Source: JAHCHG01 sp038246645 (lineage in GTDB: Bacteria > Acidobacteriota > Blastocatellia > Pyrinomonadales > Pyrinomonadaceae). Taken from it: DNA of 24,059 nt. Under the pieces are notes generated by a model. It did no database searches. It worked only from the letters and a program-made list of their open reading frames with translations, and was not told the origin of the DNA. Shown here one piece after another: positions 1 through 7,444 of the stretch. The position numbers and the translations under genes were made by a program. Location of the stretch: positions 1 to 24,059 of the forward strand of contig JBBRVS010000072.1 in the NCBI GenBank assembly GCA_038246645.1, given 5' to 3'. Every line of letters starts with the position of its first letter. Position 1 is the stretch's first letter.

Positions 1-182
1 AACGCCTTCACGCCCAAATTTTCGATTTCCGCCTTTATTTTTTCAGCTTCATCCGCGCTTTTTGCATAATTAAACGCGACATTCGCGCCGCGTTTTGCCA
101 ATTCCAGCGCAATCGCTTTTCCGATTCCGCGCGTCGCTCCCGTGATGATTGCCGATTTTCCCTCAAATTGTTTTTCGCTCAT
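1..182 (-). CDS. FabG-like short-chain dehydrogenase/reductase, N-terminal part (runs off the left edge)
   Basis: Sixty N-terminal residues are visible, starting MSEKQFEGKSAIITGATRGI. The cofactor-binding TGxxxGIG motif (TGATRGIG, residues about 14-21) follows the first beta strand, as in classical NAD(P)-dependent SDRs of the 3-oxoacyl-ACP reductase type. The next stretch (ALELAKRGANVAFNYAKSADEAEK) matches the second strand and basic NADP-preferring region of FabG relatives. The ATG overlaps the stop codon of the kinase remnant upstream (ATGA), so the two are translationally linked as they stand. A second, truncated copy of the same 5' end lies at 931-1032. The catalytic Tyr/Lys region is outside the window, so FabG function is inferred from the N-terminus only. 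Confidence 0.8.
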   Translation of the reverse strand, partial: MSEKQFEGKSAIITGATRGIGKAIALELAKRGANVAFNYAKSADEAEKIKAEIENLGVKA

Positions 183-298
183 AAATTAATCTTCAAAATA
201 TTCAATTCCGTTTCCGCAAGCCAAACTTCGCCAAAACCGCCGCGTCCGAGTTTTTCAATAAGAATGTATTCTCCGAATTGTTGGTTTTCGTGAAACAT
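179..298 (-). pseudogene. Serine/threonine protein kinase glycine-loop remnant (39 aa)
   Basis: A 39-codon frame starts at an ATG with an AGAAG element upstream. It contains FGEYILIEKLGRGGFGEVWL, the beta1/glycine-rich loop/beta2 of a Hanks-type kinase (GxGxxGxVW at residues about 18-26). After AETELNILKINL it stops directly on the start codon of the reductase. The VAIK lysine, the HRD and DFG motifs and everything else of the roughly 270-residue kinase domain are missing, so it cannot phosphorylate. It begins 10 bases after the Uma2 stop. I read it as debris of a kinase gene cut by rearrangement. A tiny translated leader for the reductase is the alternative. Confidence 0.7.
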
Positions 299-307
299 TT
301 GAACTTC

Positions 308-904
308 TTAAATAACTTTTTTTGGAAATTTTTGTTGAACTTTATGATAAATATCCCGCAGTAAAAGTTCGCAGTCAATAGAAGTTAATCTAACCACATC
401 ATCAGGTTTGCGAAACTCGAAATATGTCCAGACATTTTTGGCTTGTCGCGTAAATTGTTCGACGCGGAAAGGTTCTTGCGTTACTAGGAGATATTCGCTG
501 AAACTCTCGATTGTTTGATAATACTCAAATTTTGTTCCTCTGTCGTAGGCTTCGGTTGATTTTGAGAGAACTTCGATGAGGAGCATCGGATTGACAAGCA
601 TATCTTCGGTTTCATCTTCAAAGATTTCTTCGCCGCAGACCGCAACCACATCGGGATAAGTATATTTTTTGACGGACGGAATATTTATCCGCATATCGCT
701 GCCGTAAACGATGCAATCGCGTTCGAGGATTTGATTGCCGATAAGACGAACTAAATTGGCTGAAATAGAATTGTGGCGTTTGTTTCCCCCCGCCATTTCA
801 AAAATCTCTCCGTCAATATATTCGTGGCGGATTTCAGAGTTTCGTTCAAATTCCAAATATTCTTCGGGCGTGTAAATTTCAGGCTTTTTTTTCGCTAATC
901 CCAT
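308..904 (-). CDS. Uma2 family protein (DUF820, PD-(D/E)XK nuclease fold)
   Basis: This 198-residue protein has the usual Uma2 layout. An N-terminal YTPEEYLEFE segment is followed by HEYIDGEIFEMAGG (28-40), the PDVV motif with Asp85, the LLIEVLSKSTEAYDRGTKFEYY block with Glu111 and Lys125, and EYLLVTQE near residue 140. Asp85, Glu111 and Lys125 are the likely metal-binding and catalytic residues of a restriction-endonuclease-like fold. The family is highly amplified in cyanobacteria and Acidobacteria; its cellular role is not settled. The gene sits between a truncated fabG copy and a kinase remnant, so it may have arrived with the event that broke those genes. Length is normal and the frame intact. 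Confidence 0.9.
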   Translation of the reverse strand: MGLAKKKPEIYTPEEYLEFERNSEIRHEYIDGEIFEMAGGNKRHNSISANLVRLIGNQILERDCIVYGSDMRINIPSVKKYTYPDVVAVCGEEIFEDETEDMLVNPMLLIEVLSKSTEAYDRGTKFEYYQTIESFSEYLLVTQEPFRVEQFTRQAKNVWTYFEFRKPDDVVRLTSIDCELLLRDIYHKVQQKFPKKVI

Positions 905-930
905 AGCTCTTAATTTATCACATTTGAATT

Positions 931-1032
931 TTAGAAAACGATTCGATAAGCTGCTGACACCTTTAATTTCCCGATTCCGCGAGTCGCTCCCGTAACGATT
1001 GCCGATTTCCCTTCAAATTGTTTTTCGTTCAT
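931..1032 (-). pseudogene. Truncated second copy of the fabG 5' end
   Basis: From the ATG at 1032 the first 22 codons match the reductase at the left edge almost exactly (MNEKQFEGKSAIVTGATRGI against MSEKQFEGKSAIITGATRGI). I count 7 differences in 66 bases, several of them synonymous. Homology ends abruptly after GIGK; an unrelated tail of 11 codons leads to a stop at 931. The fragment begins 14 bases after the receiver-domain stop codon. Mostly silent divergence suggests two once-functional paralogues, or an old duplication, with this one later cut. Confidence 0.75.
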
Positions 1033-1046
1033 AAGTTTTACTTACT

Positions 1047-1535
1047 TTAGAACGTCTTTTCACTATGGTCAATTAATCTGGTAACAGTTTCAACTAATTC
1101 GGTAATTGAATGGAACGGTTTTGTAAAATAATCCTTTACTCCGACTTCTCTTGCTCTTATTTCATCAAATGCTTCAAAGGAACTGACCAAAAAGACGACC
1201 GGAATGTTTTTTGTCTGTTCATTTTGGTTGATCATTTTGCAAAGTTCATAACCATTTATACCCACCATATTTATGTCGGCTATTACTACATCCGGGAGAA
1301 CTTCGAGGATTCTTTTCATTTCCCAATCGCCGCTCAGAAGCGGAAAAACTTCAATATTTTTTTCTGTGAATGCAAGTTTTATAATTTTTTGAGTTACTAC
1401 GGAATCATCCGCTAAAATCACTTTTTTTCCGGTATATTTTCCATTTTCCTCGACTGAAGACGGTTTGTAATTATTTTGAAACTCTGCGTTTGAAGCCTTT
1501 ATTTCGGGTTTTTCTATATTTTCCGATTTTTGCAA
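1047..1535 (-). CDS. Response-regulator receiver domain, probable C-terminal part of the split coiled-coil protein
   Basis: Residues 37-157 form a CheY-like receiver: acidic pair Asp43/Asp44 in ILADDS, phospho-acceptor Asp87 in VIADINM, hydroxyl residues Ser118/Ser119 in FLVSS, and Lys139-Pro140 in FTKPF. All phosphorylation residues are present. There is no output domain after it. The listed start is a TTG with no ribosome site, and the frame stays open upstream to 1661. There it reads as coiled coil (ENLQEHFSSLAENLKSKF, then LQERKEEERTAAYHHLQ). One missing A in the A4 run at 1630-1633 would explain why this frame and the 1604-5086 frame are separate. It is therefore likely to be the C-terminal receiver of that protein rather than a stand-alone regulator. 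Confidence 0.85.
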   Translation of the reverse strand: MQKSENIEKPEIKASNAEFQNNYKPSSVEENGKYTGKKVILADDSVVTQKIIKLAFTEKNIEVFPLLSGDWEMKRILEVLPDVVIADINMVGINGYELCKMINQNEQTKNIPVVFLVSSFEAFDEIRAREVGVKDYFTKPFHSITELVETVTRLIDHSEKTF

Positions 1536-1603
1536 GTGATGATAAGCCGCCGTCCTTTCTTCTTCTTTCCGTTCTTGGAGGAATTTCGATTTCAGATTTT
1601 CCG

Positions 1604-4600
1604 CTAAGCTTGAAAAATGCTCTTGCAGGTTTTCTCTTGCAAACTTACAGATAATTTTGCACTATTTTCTTTCAGAATTTGCTCTGCTCCCAGACTTTCT
1701 TGCAACTGCAAATTTGATTTCCGCAATCTTTCTTCTAATTGCAAAATATTTCCTTTCAGAATTTCTTCCGATATACGTCGTTCTTCAAGCTGCGAAATAT
1801 TTCCTTTGAGAAGTTCTTCTGATTTGAGAGTTTTTTCTAATCGAAAAGTCGTTGTTTGTAAAATTTCTTTTAAGTTTTTATTTTCTGCCTGCAGATTTTC
1901 TACCAATTTCGGACTTTCTTTTAATTGTGAAAACTTTTCCTTTAAGCTTTCTTCAGTTTGCACAAGATTTTTCTGCACGAGTTCTTCCAGTCGCGAATTT
2001 TTTTCCTTCAGAGTTTCTTCTGCTTTACGGCTCATTTGCAAGTGCAGGTTTGTTTCCTGGAGTTTTTCGGATAATTGCAAACTTCCTTCTTTCAAAGTTT
2101 TCTCTGCCTTGAAGGCTTCTTCCAACTGCGAAATTTTTTCATTCAGTTTTCTATGCAGCCGCGTGATATCTTCTTTTATCTTTTCTTCAAATTTCAGACT
2201 TTCTTCCAGTCGTAAGCCTTTTTCATTAAGACTTCCTTCCAGGCTTGAAATCTTTCCTCTTAGACCTAATTCTATATTTAAGGCTTCGTATTGCTTAGAA
2301 TCTTTTTCTTTCAGGCTTTCTATTAATTGAGAAACTTTTCTTTGCAGAATTTCTTCTTCTTCACGGCTCTTTTCGAATTTCAAAAGACTTTCGGTCAGAC
2401 TTTTTTTAAGTTCTGCATTTAACTCTTGCAGATTTTCTTTTGTCTTCAAACTTGTTTCCAGTCGGAAAATATCCTTTTTCAAGTTTTCTTCAACTTCCAA
2501 ACTCTCCGTCAATTGCGAGGCTTTTTCCTTCAGACGTTCTTCAAGTCTTATAATATCTTCACTAAAGTCTTTGTCTGACGTTTCGATTTTTTCCGGTTGC
2601 CGGAATTTCTCTTGCAGACTTTTTTCTAATTTTGAAATATCTTCTCTGAGAATTGCCTCTGATTTGAGGCTTTCATCCAGGTGCGATTCTTTTTTCTGCA
2701 AGTTTTCTTTAAGCCGCAAAATATTGCTTTTAAGGATTTCTTCCGATTTGAGACTTTCATCCAGTTGTGAAACTTTTTCCTGTAAATTTTGTTCCAACCG
2801 TGAATTTGTTCCTCTGAGAGCGGCTTGTGCTTGCAGGCTTTCATTTAATATGGAATTTTTTTCATATTGAATTTCTTTTGCTAATGAAAGTTTGTCTTGA
2901 AAATCCTCTTCCATTTTCAAAATATTTTCTTTTAGAAGCTCTTCCGATTTCAGACTTTCTTCTAATCTTGAAAAATTTTTCTTTAGATTTTCTTCGAGTT
3001 GCGTATTTAATTCTTGCAGAACTTCCTCTGATTTGAGACTTTCATCAAGTTGTGAAGTTTTTTCCCGCAAGTTTGTTTCAAGCTGCGAAATATCCGCTTT
3101 CAAAGTTTCTTCTGTCTTCAGACTTTCTTCGATCTCAGAAACTTTTTCATTGAGATTTTCTGCTAATTGTGCGTTTATCTTTCGAAGATTTTCTTCTGCT
3201 TGTGAATTTTCATCCAACTGCGTGATATTTATCAGCAGAGTTTCTTCGAGATGTTTGATATGTTGTTTAAGATCGCTTTCTGCTTTCCAGCTTTCCTCTA
3301 AGTGCCCGCTTTTCTCTTCCAGCCTTTGTTCTAAAAGGGAAATATCTGCTTTCAGAACTTCTTCCGTTTCTGAACTTTTCTCCAATTTAAGAACATTTTT
3401 CTGCAAAATTTCTTCCGCCCGCAAAAGCTCTTCTCTCAGAGTTTCTTGCGATCTCAGATTGACTTCCAACCGGGCATTTGTTTGCCGTAAACTTTCTTCT
3501 GATTCCAAACTTACTTGCAGTCTTGAACAATTTTCTCGAAGATTTTCTTCGAGCTGCGAAATTTTTTCCTGCAAAGATTCTTCTAATTTAAGACTTTGCC
3601 GGAGTTGCGAAGTTTTTTCTTGCAGAATTTCTTCTAACTTTGAAACATTCTCCTTCAACGTTTCTTCCGATCTCGAACTTTCATCCAATTGCGAAAATTT
3701 TTCTGTCAGATTTGCTTCAAGATGCGAAATATCTTCCTTGAGTTTTGTTTCTAATTTCAGTCTTTCTGTCAGATGCGAATTTGCTTCATTTAACTTCTCA
3801 TCTAATTGTGCATTTAACTCTTGCAGAACTTCTTCCGATTGCAGACTGTCTTCAAGTTGTGAAGTTTTTTCCCGCAAGTTTTCTTCTAATTGGGAAACAT
3901 CCGCCCGCAGACGTATTTCCGATTCCAGATTTACTTTCAATTTCAAAAGATTTTCTTGCAGATTTTCTTTAAGCTGCGAGATATTTTCTTTCAAATTTGC
4001 TTCTGTTTTCCGGCTTTCTTCCAGTTGGGAAACATTATCTTGCAGTCTTTCTTCAAGCTGCGAATTTTTTTCTTTGAGATTTTCTTCCGATCGGAGACTT
4101 TCCTCTAATCGCGATTTATTTGTCTCAAACGCCTTTTGCAGTCCGGAAATGTCTTCTTGCAGAGCGTCCTTTGCTTTCAAAGTTTCTTCTAATTTTAAAT
4201 CTCTTTGAAAAAGACTTTCATACAATTGAGAAATATTTTCTTTTAAACTTTCGACCAATTTCTCGCTATTTTCGAGTTGAAAAACTTTTTCGCTCAGGCT
4301 TTCTTCCAATTGCGAGTTTTTTTTCTTTAAAAGCTCTTCCGATCTGAGACTTTCATCCAATAGAAAACTTTTTTCCATCAGATTATTTTCTGTCAGTGAA
4401 AGTTTCTCCTGCAAAGATGATTCAAGGTGCGAAATATCATTTTTTAATTTTGTCTCTAATTTCAGGCTTTCTTCCAATTGCGAAGTCTTTTCAAGTAAGC
4501 TTGATTTCAATTGCAAATTAGTTTCCTGCAAACTTTCTGTCGCTTTCAGATTGTCTTCCAATTGGGAAATATGATTTTTCAGATTTTCTTCTGACTTCAG

Positions 4601-5086
4601 GCTTTTATCCAATTTGGAATACATTTCTCCCAGACTTTTTGCTAAACGCGAGATATTTCCTTTCAGCCTTTTTTCTGATTTAAAACTTATTCCGACACTT
4701 GTTTCCAATTGCGAAATATTCTCTTGCAGACTTCTTGCCGATTGCAGACTGTCTTCAAGTTGTGAAGTTTTTTCCCGCAGAATTTCTTCCGAAACCGAAA
4801 CTTTTTCCTTCAAACTTTCTACTAATTGGGTAAGATTTATTCTTCGCCGTCTTTCTGATTTCAGACTTGTTTCCAATTGCGAAATATTTTCACGAAAATT
4901 CTCTTCTAACTGCGAATTTGTATCACGAAGACTTTCATACTTTTGTGAAATATATTCTTCTCCGGTTTCTTCAGGTTTCCGGCTTATTTCTAATTGTGAA
5001 ACATCCAAATTTTTCATTGCTATTTCTGTTATTAAGTTTGAAGGCTCGAAAGCTGTTAAATTAATCACTCTATTAGTATTTTCCAT
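1604..5086 (-). CDS. Giant repetitive coiled-coil protein (N-terminal part of a coiled-coil/receiver protein)
   Basis: The frame encodes 1160 residues, almost all Leu/Glu/Lys/Ser-rich coiled coil with no signal peptide or membrane segment. After a 28-residue head, residues 29-1141 divide without remainder into 40 repeats: 29 of 28 residues, five of 39, five of 17 and one of 21. The usual unit is an 11-residue module (like ISQLEENLQEK) plus a 17-residue module (like TSQLEESLKSEENLKEN); the odd lengths mostly lose or gain one 11-residue module. The last residues, TCKSIFQA, look out of frame, and the coiled coil continues in the -1 frame into the receiver domain at 1047-1535. A rod of this size suggests a cytoskeletal or polarity scaffold. 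Myxococcus AglZ and FrzS also join a receiver to a long coiled coil, but with the receiver first. No Shine-Dalgarno sequence is seen before the ATG. Confidence 0.85.
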   Translation of the reverse strand: MENTNRVINLTAFEPSNLITEIAMKNLDVSQLEISRKPEETGEEYISQKYESLRDTNSQLEENFRENISQLETSLKSERRRRINLTQLVESLKEKVSVSEEILREKTSQLEDSLQSARSLQENISQLETSVGISFKSEKRLKGNISRLAKSLGEMYSKLDKSLKSEENLKNHISQLEDNLKATESLQETNLQLKSSLLEKTSQLEESLKLETKLKNDISHLESSLQEKLSLTENNLMEKSFLLDESLRSEELLKKKNSQLEESLSEKVFQLENSEKLVESLKENISQLYESLFQRDLKLEETLKAKDALQEDISGLQKAFETNKSRLEESLRSEENLKEKNSQLEERLQDNVSQLEESRKTEANLKENISQLKENLQENLLKLKVNLESEIRLRADVSQLEENLREKTSQLEDSLQSEEVLQELNAQLDEKLNEANSHLTERLKLETKLKEDISHLEANLTEKFSQLDESSRSEETLKENVSKLEEILQEKTSQLRQSLKLEESLQEKISQLEENLRENCSRLQVSLESEESLRQTNARLEVNLRSQETLREELLRAEEILQKNVLKLEKSSETEEVLKADISLLEQRLEEKSGHLEESWKAESDLKQHIKHLEETLLINITQLDENSQAEENLRKINAQLAENLNEKVSEIEESLKTEETLKADISQLETNLREKTSQLDESLKSEEVLQELNTQLEENLKKNFSRLEESLKSEELLKENILKMEEDFQDKLSLAKEIQYEKNSILNESLQAQAALRGTNSRLEQNLQEKVSQLDESLKSEEILKSNILRLKENLQKKESHLDESLKSEAILREDISKLEKSLQEKFRQPEKIETSDKDFSEDIIRLEERLKEKASQLTESLEVEENLKKDIFRLETSLKTKENLQELNAELKKSLTESLLKFEKSREEEEILQRKVSQLIESLKEKDSKQYEALNIELGLRGKISSLEGSLNEKGLRLEESLKFEEKIKEDITRLHRKLNEKISQLEEAFKAEKTLKEGSLQLSEKLQETNLHLQMSRKAEETLKEKNSRLEELVQKNLVQTEESLKEKFSQLKESPKLVENLQAENKNLKEILQTTTFRLEKTLKSEELLKGNISQLEERRISEEILKGNILQLEERLRKSNLQLQESLGAEQILKENSAKLSVSLQEKTCKSIFQA
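1664..5002 (-). repeat. Tandem degenerate 84-bp coding repeats (33-bp plus 51-bp modules)
   Basis: At DNA level the coiled-coil gene is a tandem array of about 40 diverged units. Most are 84 bp, with 51-bp, 63-bp and 117-bp variants. Length changes of 33 bp fit gain or loss of the 11-residue module by slippage or unequal recombination. The repeated codon pattern also leaves long antisense open frames on the plus strand; I regard these as by-products. Confidence 0.85.
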
Positions 5087-5397
5087 AATTAATGAAATAG
5101 TCTCTAATTTTTTTCGCGGATATTCGGGAGTTTTTGTTTATTGATTTTTCAGTGATTCAATAAATCTCTGGTTTAATAATTTCGTATCACTTGAGCCAAT
5201 TATCTAATTTGCGTTGTAGGAGTTTTGGTGCTTGGCTGGTTATTAATGCTGAAACGATTCGGTTTACGGTTGATTTTGTCGGTCAACAAAAGCAGTAAGA
5301 CTTTTTTGACTAACAGATATTATAAATTGTGAAACTTATTTAGAAGTGTTTTCGGACAAATATTCATCAAAACTAACTGACGATTTTTAACCGATAG

Positions 5398-5418
5398 GTG
5401 CAATCGAAACAATTGCAC
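5398..5418. promoter_or_regulatory. Operator-like dyad GTGCAAT-N7-ATTGCAC
   Basis: A perfect 7-bp inverted repeat with a 7-base spacer lies about 310 bases upstream of the coiled-coil start. The size suits a helix-turn-helix dimer site, but no regulator gene is next to it and no promoter is recognisable around it. Confidence 0.25.
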
Positions 5419-5730
5419 TAACATTTTATCACAATCTACCGATTTCAAACCAGCTTTTTTTTTATTGCGGATGTAATGATGTAATGCCTCAGTAAAAAGT
5501 TACAGATGTTTTTTCAATAAAACACCTTGATTGAAAATAAAAGACTTACGGGTTTTAAATGAACAAAGAAGTAGTTCCATAACTTATAGTTGAGGCATTA
5601 CTTGCTGATTTCTTTTATTAAAATGATTTTGCACAAAAACTATAAAAACTTGAATTTTTCGTCGAATAAACTTTCAACTTTCAATCATTCACTTAAAAGT
5701 AATAGATTTTTTCGCCGGGTCTTAAAAAAG

Positions 5731-5756
5731 AAAAACGCCGAAATTTCGGCGTTTTT
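5731..5756. terminator. Bidirectional intrinsic terminator
   Basis: A perfect 26-base palindrome: AAAAACGCCGAAA followed by its exact complement. It gives a GC-rich core (CGCCGAAA/TTTCGGCG) flanked by A/T runs on both sides, so it can stop transcription in both directions. It most likely ends the minus-strand transcript of the 5906-6526 gene. Confidence 0.85.
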
Positions 5757-5788
5757 CCATTCAAATTCATAATATTTTCTGATCTAAG

Positions 5789-5900
5789 CAAGTAAGCAAA
5801 AGTAAAGATGTATTATGAAAATCCGACAAACTCGAAGTAACTTATAGATTCAACAAGAGTTTAGAAATTTTCTGACATTTTCCATTTTCCGTTTTCCATT
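5789..5900 (+). repeat. Dispersed intergenic repeat, copy 1
   Basis: It opens with CAAGTAAGCAAAAG, has TATTATGAAAAT inside, and ends with TTTCTGACATTTT followed by CATTTTC-type heptamers. The same order occurs at 10106-10218 and, with heptamers inserted, at 16864-17032. GCAAAAG is 71-72 bases from TTTCTGACAT in the first two copies. Confidence 0.6.
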
Positions 5901-5905
5901 GGTGC

Positions 5906-6526
5906 TTACTTACATTCATCACCGTAAATATCCATATAATCATAAATTATTTTGACGGCTTCCGGTTTTATATCATTTTTCAGTTTTTCGTTTTTTCTCA
6001 CGCGGTCGGTGATTTGAAAAACTTCGCACCAATTGCCGTCAAAGGCTTTTTGCGCCTTGATGAGTCCGGTGATCAGATTGTAAGTTCGGCTTTTTTTGTT
6101 CTTTTTCAAGGCTTTTTCCGCCAATTCGACCGCCGCGTCAACCTTGAAATAATCGTCCAGAGCCTTTAAATACGCCATTGCCAGCAAATCGTCGCCTTTG
6201 GCTTTTTTCGGAAACTTTTCTGCATTATCGAAGCGGTATTTTTTCATCAGATAATTCATAAAAATCTGCGAATTATTTTTCCCGTTAAAATCCCAGCCGA
6301 GTTTATTGATAACCGCCATTTTCAAAGCTACCGGATTTTTTTTGTCCGTCAGATAATTCATCAATTCTTCGGTCAGAACTCCGTTTGTATTCGATGCGGT
6401 GATGACGATCGGTTCATCGGTATAAGCATTTGAAAAATCGGTTGATGTTAAAGGCGAATCGGCAAAAGCGGTAATGCTTAAAAATACCAAAACACAAATT
6501 GCTAACCCTAATTTTTTTAGTTTCAT
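5906..6526 (-). CDS. Secreted protein of unknown function
   Basis: The 206-residue product starts with a clear Sec signal peptide: MKLKK, a hydrophobic LGLAICVLVFLSITA core and an AFA-D cleavage site near residue 22. The mature part is mostly helical. I recognise no family. An alanine-rich stretch around residues 117-160 (LLAMAYLKALDDYFKV, AVELAEKALKKNKKS, YNLITGLIKAQKAF) resembles tetratricopeptide-type helical pairs. Two cysteines near the C-terminus (WCEVF and DECK) could form a disulphide after export. The start is supported by GGAG about five bases before the ATG. It appears to be monocistronic, with the terminator at 5731-5756 downstream. Confidence 0.8.
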   Translation of the reverse strand: MKLKKLGLAICVLVFLSITAFADSPLTSTDFSNAYTDEPIVITASNTNGVLTEELMNYLTDKKNPVALKMAVINKLGWDFNGKNNSQIFMNYLMKKYRFDNAEKFPKKAKGDDLLAMAYLKALDDYFKVDAAVELAEKALKKNKKSRTYNLITGLIKAQKAFDGNWCEVFQITDRVRKNEKLKNDIKPEAVKIIYDYMDIYGDECK

Positions 6527-6641
6527 ATGTTCTCCAGATATAAAATTCCTGATTTTACGTTTTACTTAGCGGTAAATTTAATTTGGGGAGCTGCTTTTTT
6601 GACGCTCTAACAAAGAAAATTTGCCGCAAATTGAAGAATTA

Positions 6642-7361
6642 TTAGACGTTTATCGCATAGCGTTGGATTGTGAAAAATTGATTGATGCCTTTTTCCGCCA
6701 GATCGAGCATCGCATTCATCTGTTCGCGGTCAAACGGTTCCTGTTCGGCTGTACCTTGAATTTCGATGAATTTTCCGCTGCCCGTGCAGACGATGTTCAT
6801 ATCAACATCGGCTTCGGAATCTTCTTCGTAACACAGATCGAGCAGCGGATTCTTGGCAATCATTCCGACGCTGATCGCCGCAACTTCCGTCAGAATCGGC
6901 GATTTTTTCAAAGTTCCTTTCTGCATCAGTTTTTTGACCGCCAACGCCAACGCGACATATGCGCCCGTGATCGAAGCCGTGCGCGTTCCGCCGTCAGCCT
7001 GAATTACGTCGCAATCAATAAAAATCTGACGTTCGCCTAAAACCTTTAAATCAATAACGGTTCGCAAACTTCTGCCGATCAAACGCTGAATTTCCATTGT
7101 TCGCCCCGAAGGTCGCATCGTTTCGCGGTTCGTGCGCGTGTGCGTCGCTCTTGGAAGCATCGCATATTCTGCCGTTACCCAGCCTTGTCCCTTGTTTCGC
7201 AGAAAAAACGGCACGCGGTCTTCGACCGTTGCATTGCACAAAACTTTTGTGTTGCCGACCTCGATAAACGCCGATCCTTCCGCGTACGGCGAATAATTCG
7301 GCGTGATTTTGGTTTCTCTGATTTGGTCGAAATTTCGATTGTCTATTCTTGTATAACTCAT
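6642..7361 (-). CDS. rph: Ribonuclease PH
   Basis: The 239-residue product is a full-length RNase PH, the phosphorolytic 3'-to-5' exoribonuclease that trims tRNA precursors and works as a hexamer. Visible family blocks are the N-terminal GSAFIEVGNTKVLCNATVED, the HTRTNRETMRPSGRTMEIQ and LIGRSLR arginine-rich region, IDCDVIQADGGTRTASITGA around the phosphate-binding site, and DLCYEEDSEADVDMNIV with the metal-binding acidic residues. It ends in the usual AEKGINQFFTIQR helix. It lies downstream of murI on the same strand, with an 81-base gap filled by a heptamer palindrome. No ribosome-binding site is visible because the repeat reaches almost to the start codon, so translation may depend on read-through or a weak site. 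Confidence 0.97.
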   Translation of the reverse strand: MSYTRIDNRNFDQIRETKITPNYSPYAEGSAFIEVGNTKVLCNATVEDRVPFFLRNKGQGWVTAEYAMLPRATHTRTNRETMRPSGRTMEIQRLIGRSLRTVIDLKVLGERQIFIDCDVIQADGGTRTASITGAYVALALAVKKLMQKGTLKKSPILTEVAAISVGMIAKNPLLDLCYEEDSEADVDMNIVCTGSGKFIEIQGTAEQEPFDREQMNAMLDLAEKGINQFFTIQRYAINV

Positions 7362-7374
7362 TTTTTTAATGGTG

Positions 7375-7444
7375 AATGGTGAATGATGAATGATGAATGA
7401 TAGAAAATCTTACATTTATCATTCATCATTCATCATTCACCATT
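7375..7444. repeat. Perfect 28-bp inverted heptamer repeat between murI and rph
   Basis: Left arm 7375-7402 is made of AATGGTG and AATGATG-type heptamers. Right arm 7417-7444 is its exact complement; the loop is 14 bases and contains TCTTACATTT. The left array is extended by one more heptamer to 7368. The murI stop codon (7443-7445) lies in the right arm. A hairpin this long should terminate, stall or stabilise the transcript between the two genes. Confidence 0.9.

Larger units (their letters stand above)
5087..5905. other. AT-rich intergenic region of about 820 bases
   Basis: I find no convincing gene here. It holds a 7-bp dyad GTGCAAT/ATTGCAC (5398-5418), an 11-bp inverted pair GTAATGCCTCA/TGAGGCATTAC (5481-5491 and 5591-5601) with a 99-base spacer, the terminator at 5731-5756, and a dispersed repeat copy (5789-5900). 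The upstream control of the coiled-coil gene should lie in its left part, but I see no confident -35/-10 or sigma-54 site. Confidence 0.5.

Noticed and set aside
3033..4208. 391-codon plus-strand open frame antisense to the coiled coil
   Set aside because: It is a by-product of the repeated codon pattern on the other strand. Its product is Ser/Phe/Cys-rich without domains and no ribosome site is present.
5590..5772. 60-codon plus-strand open frame
   Set aside because: It runs through the intrinsic terminator at 5731-5756 and shows no recognisable protein character.
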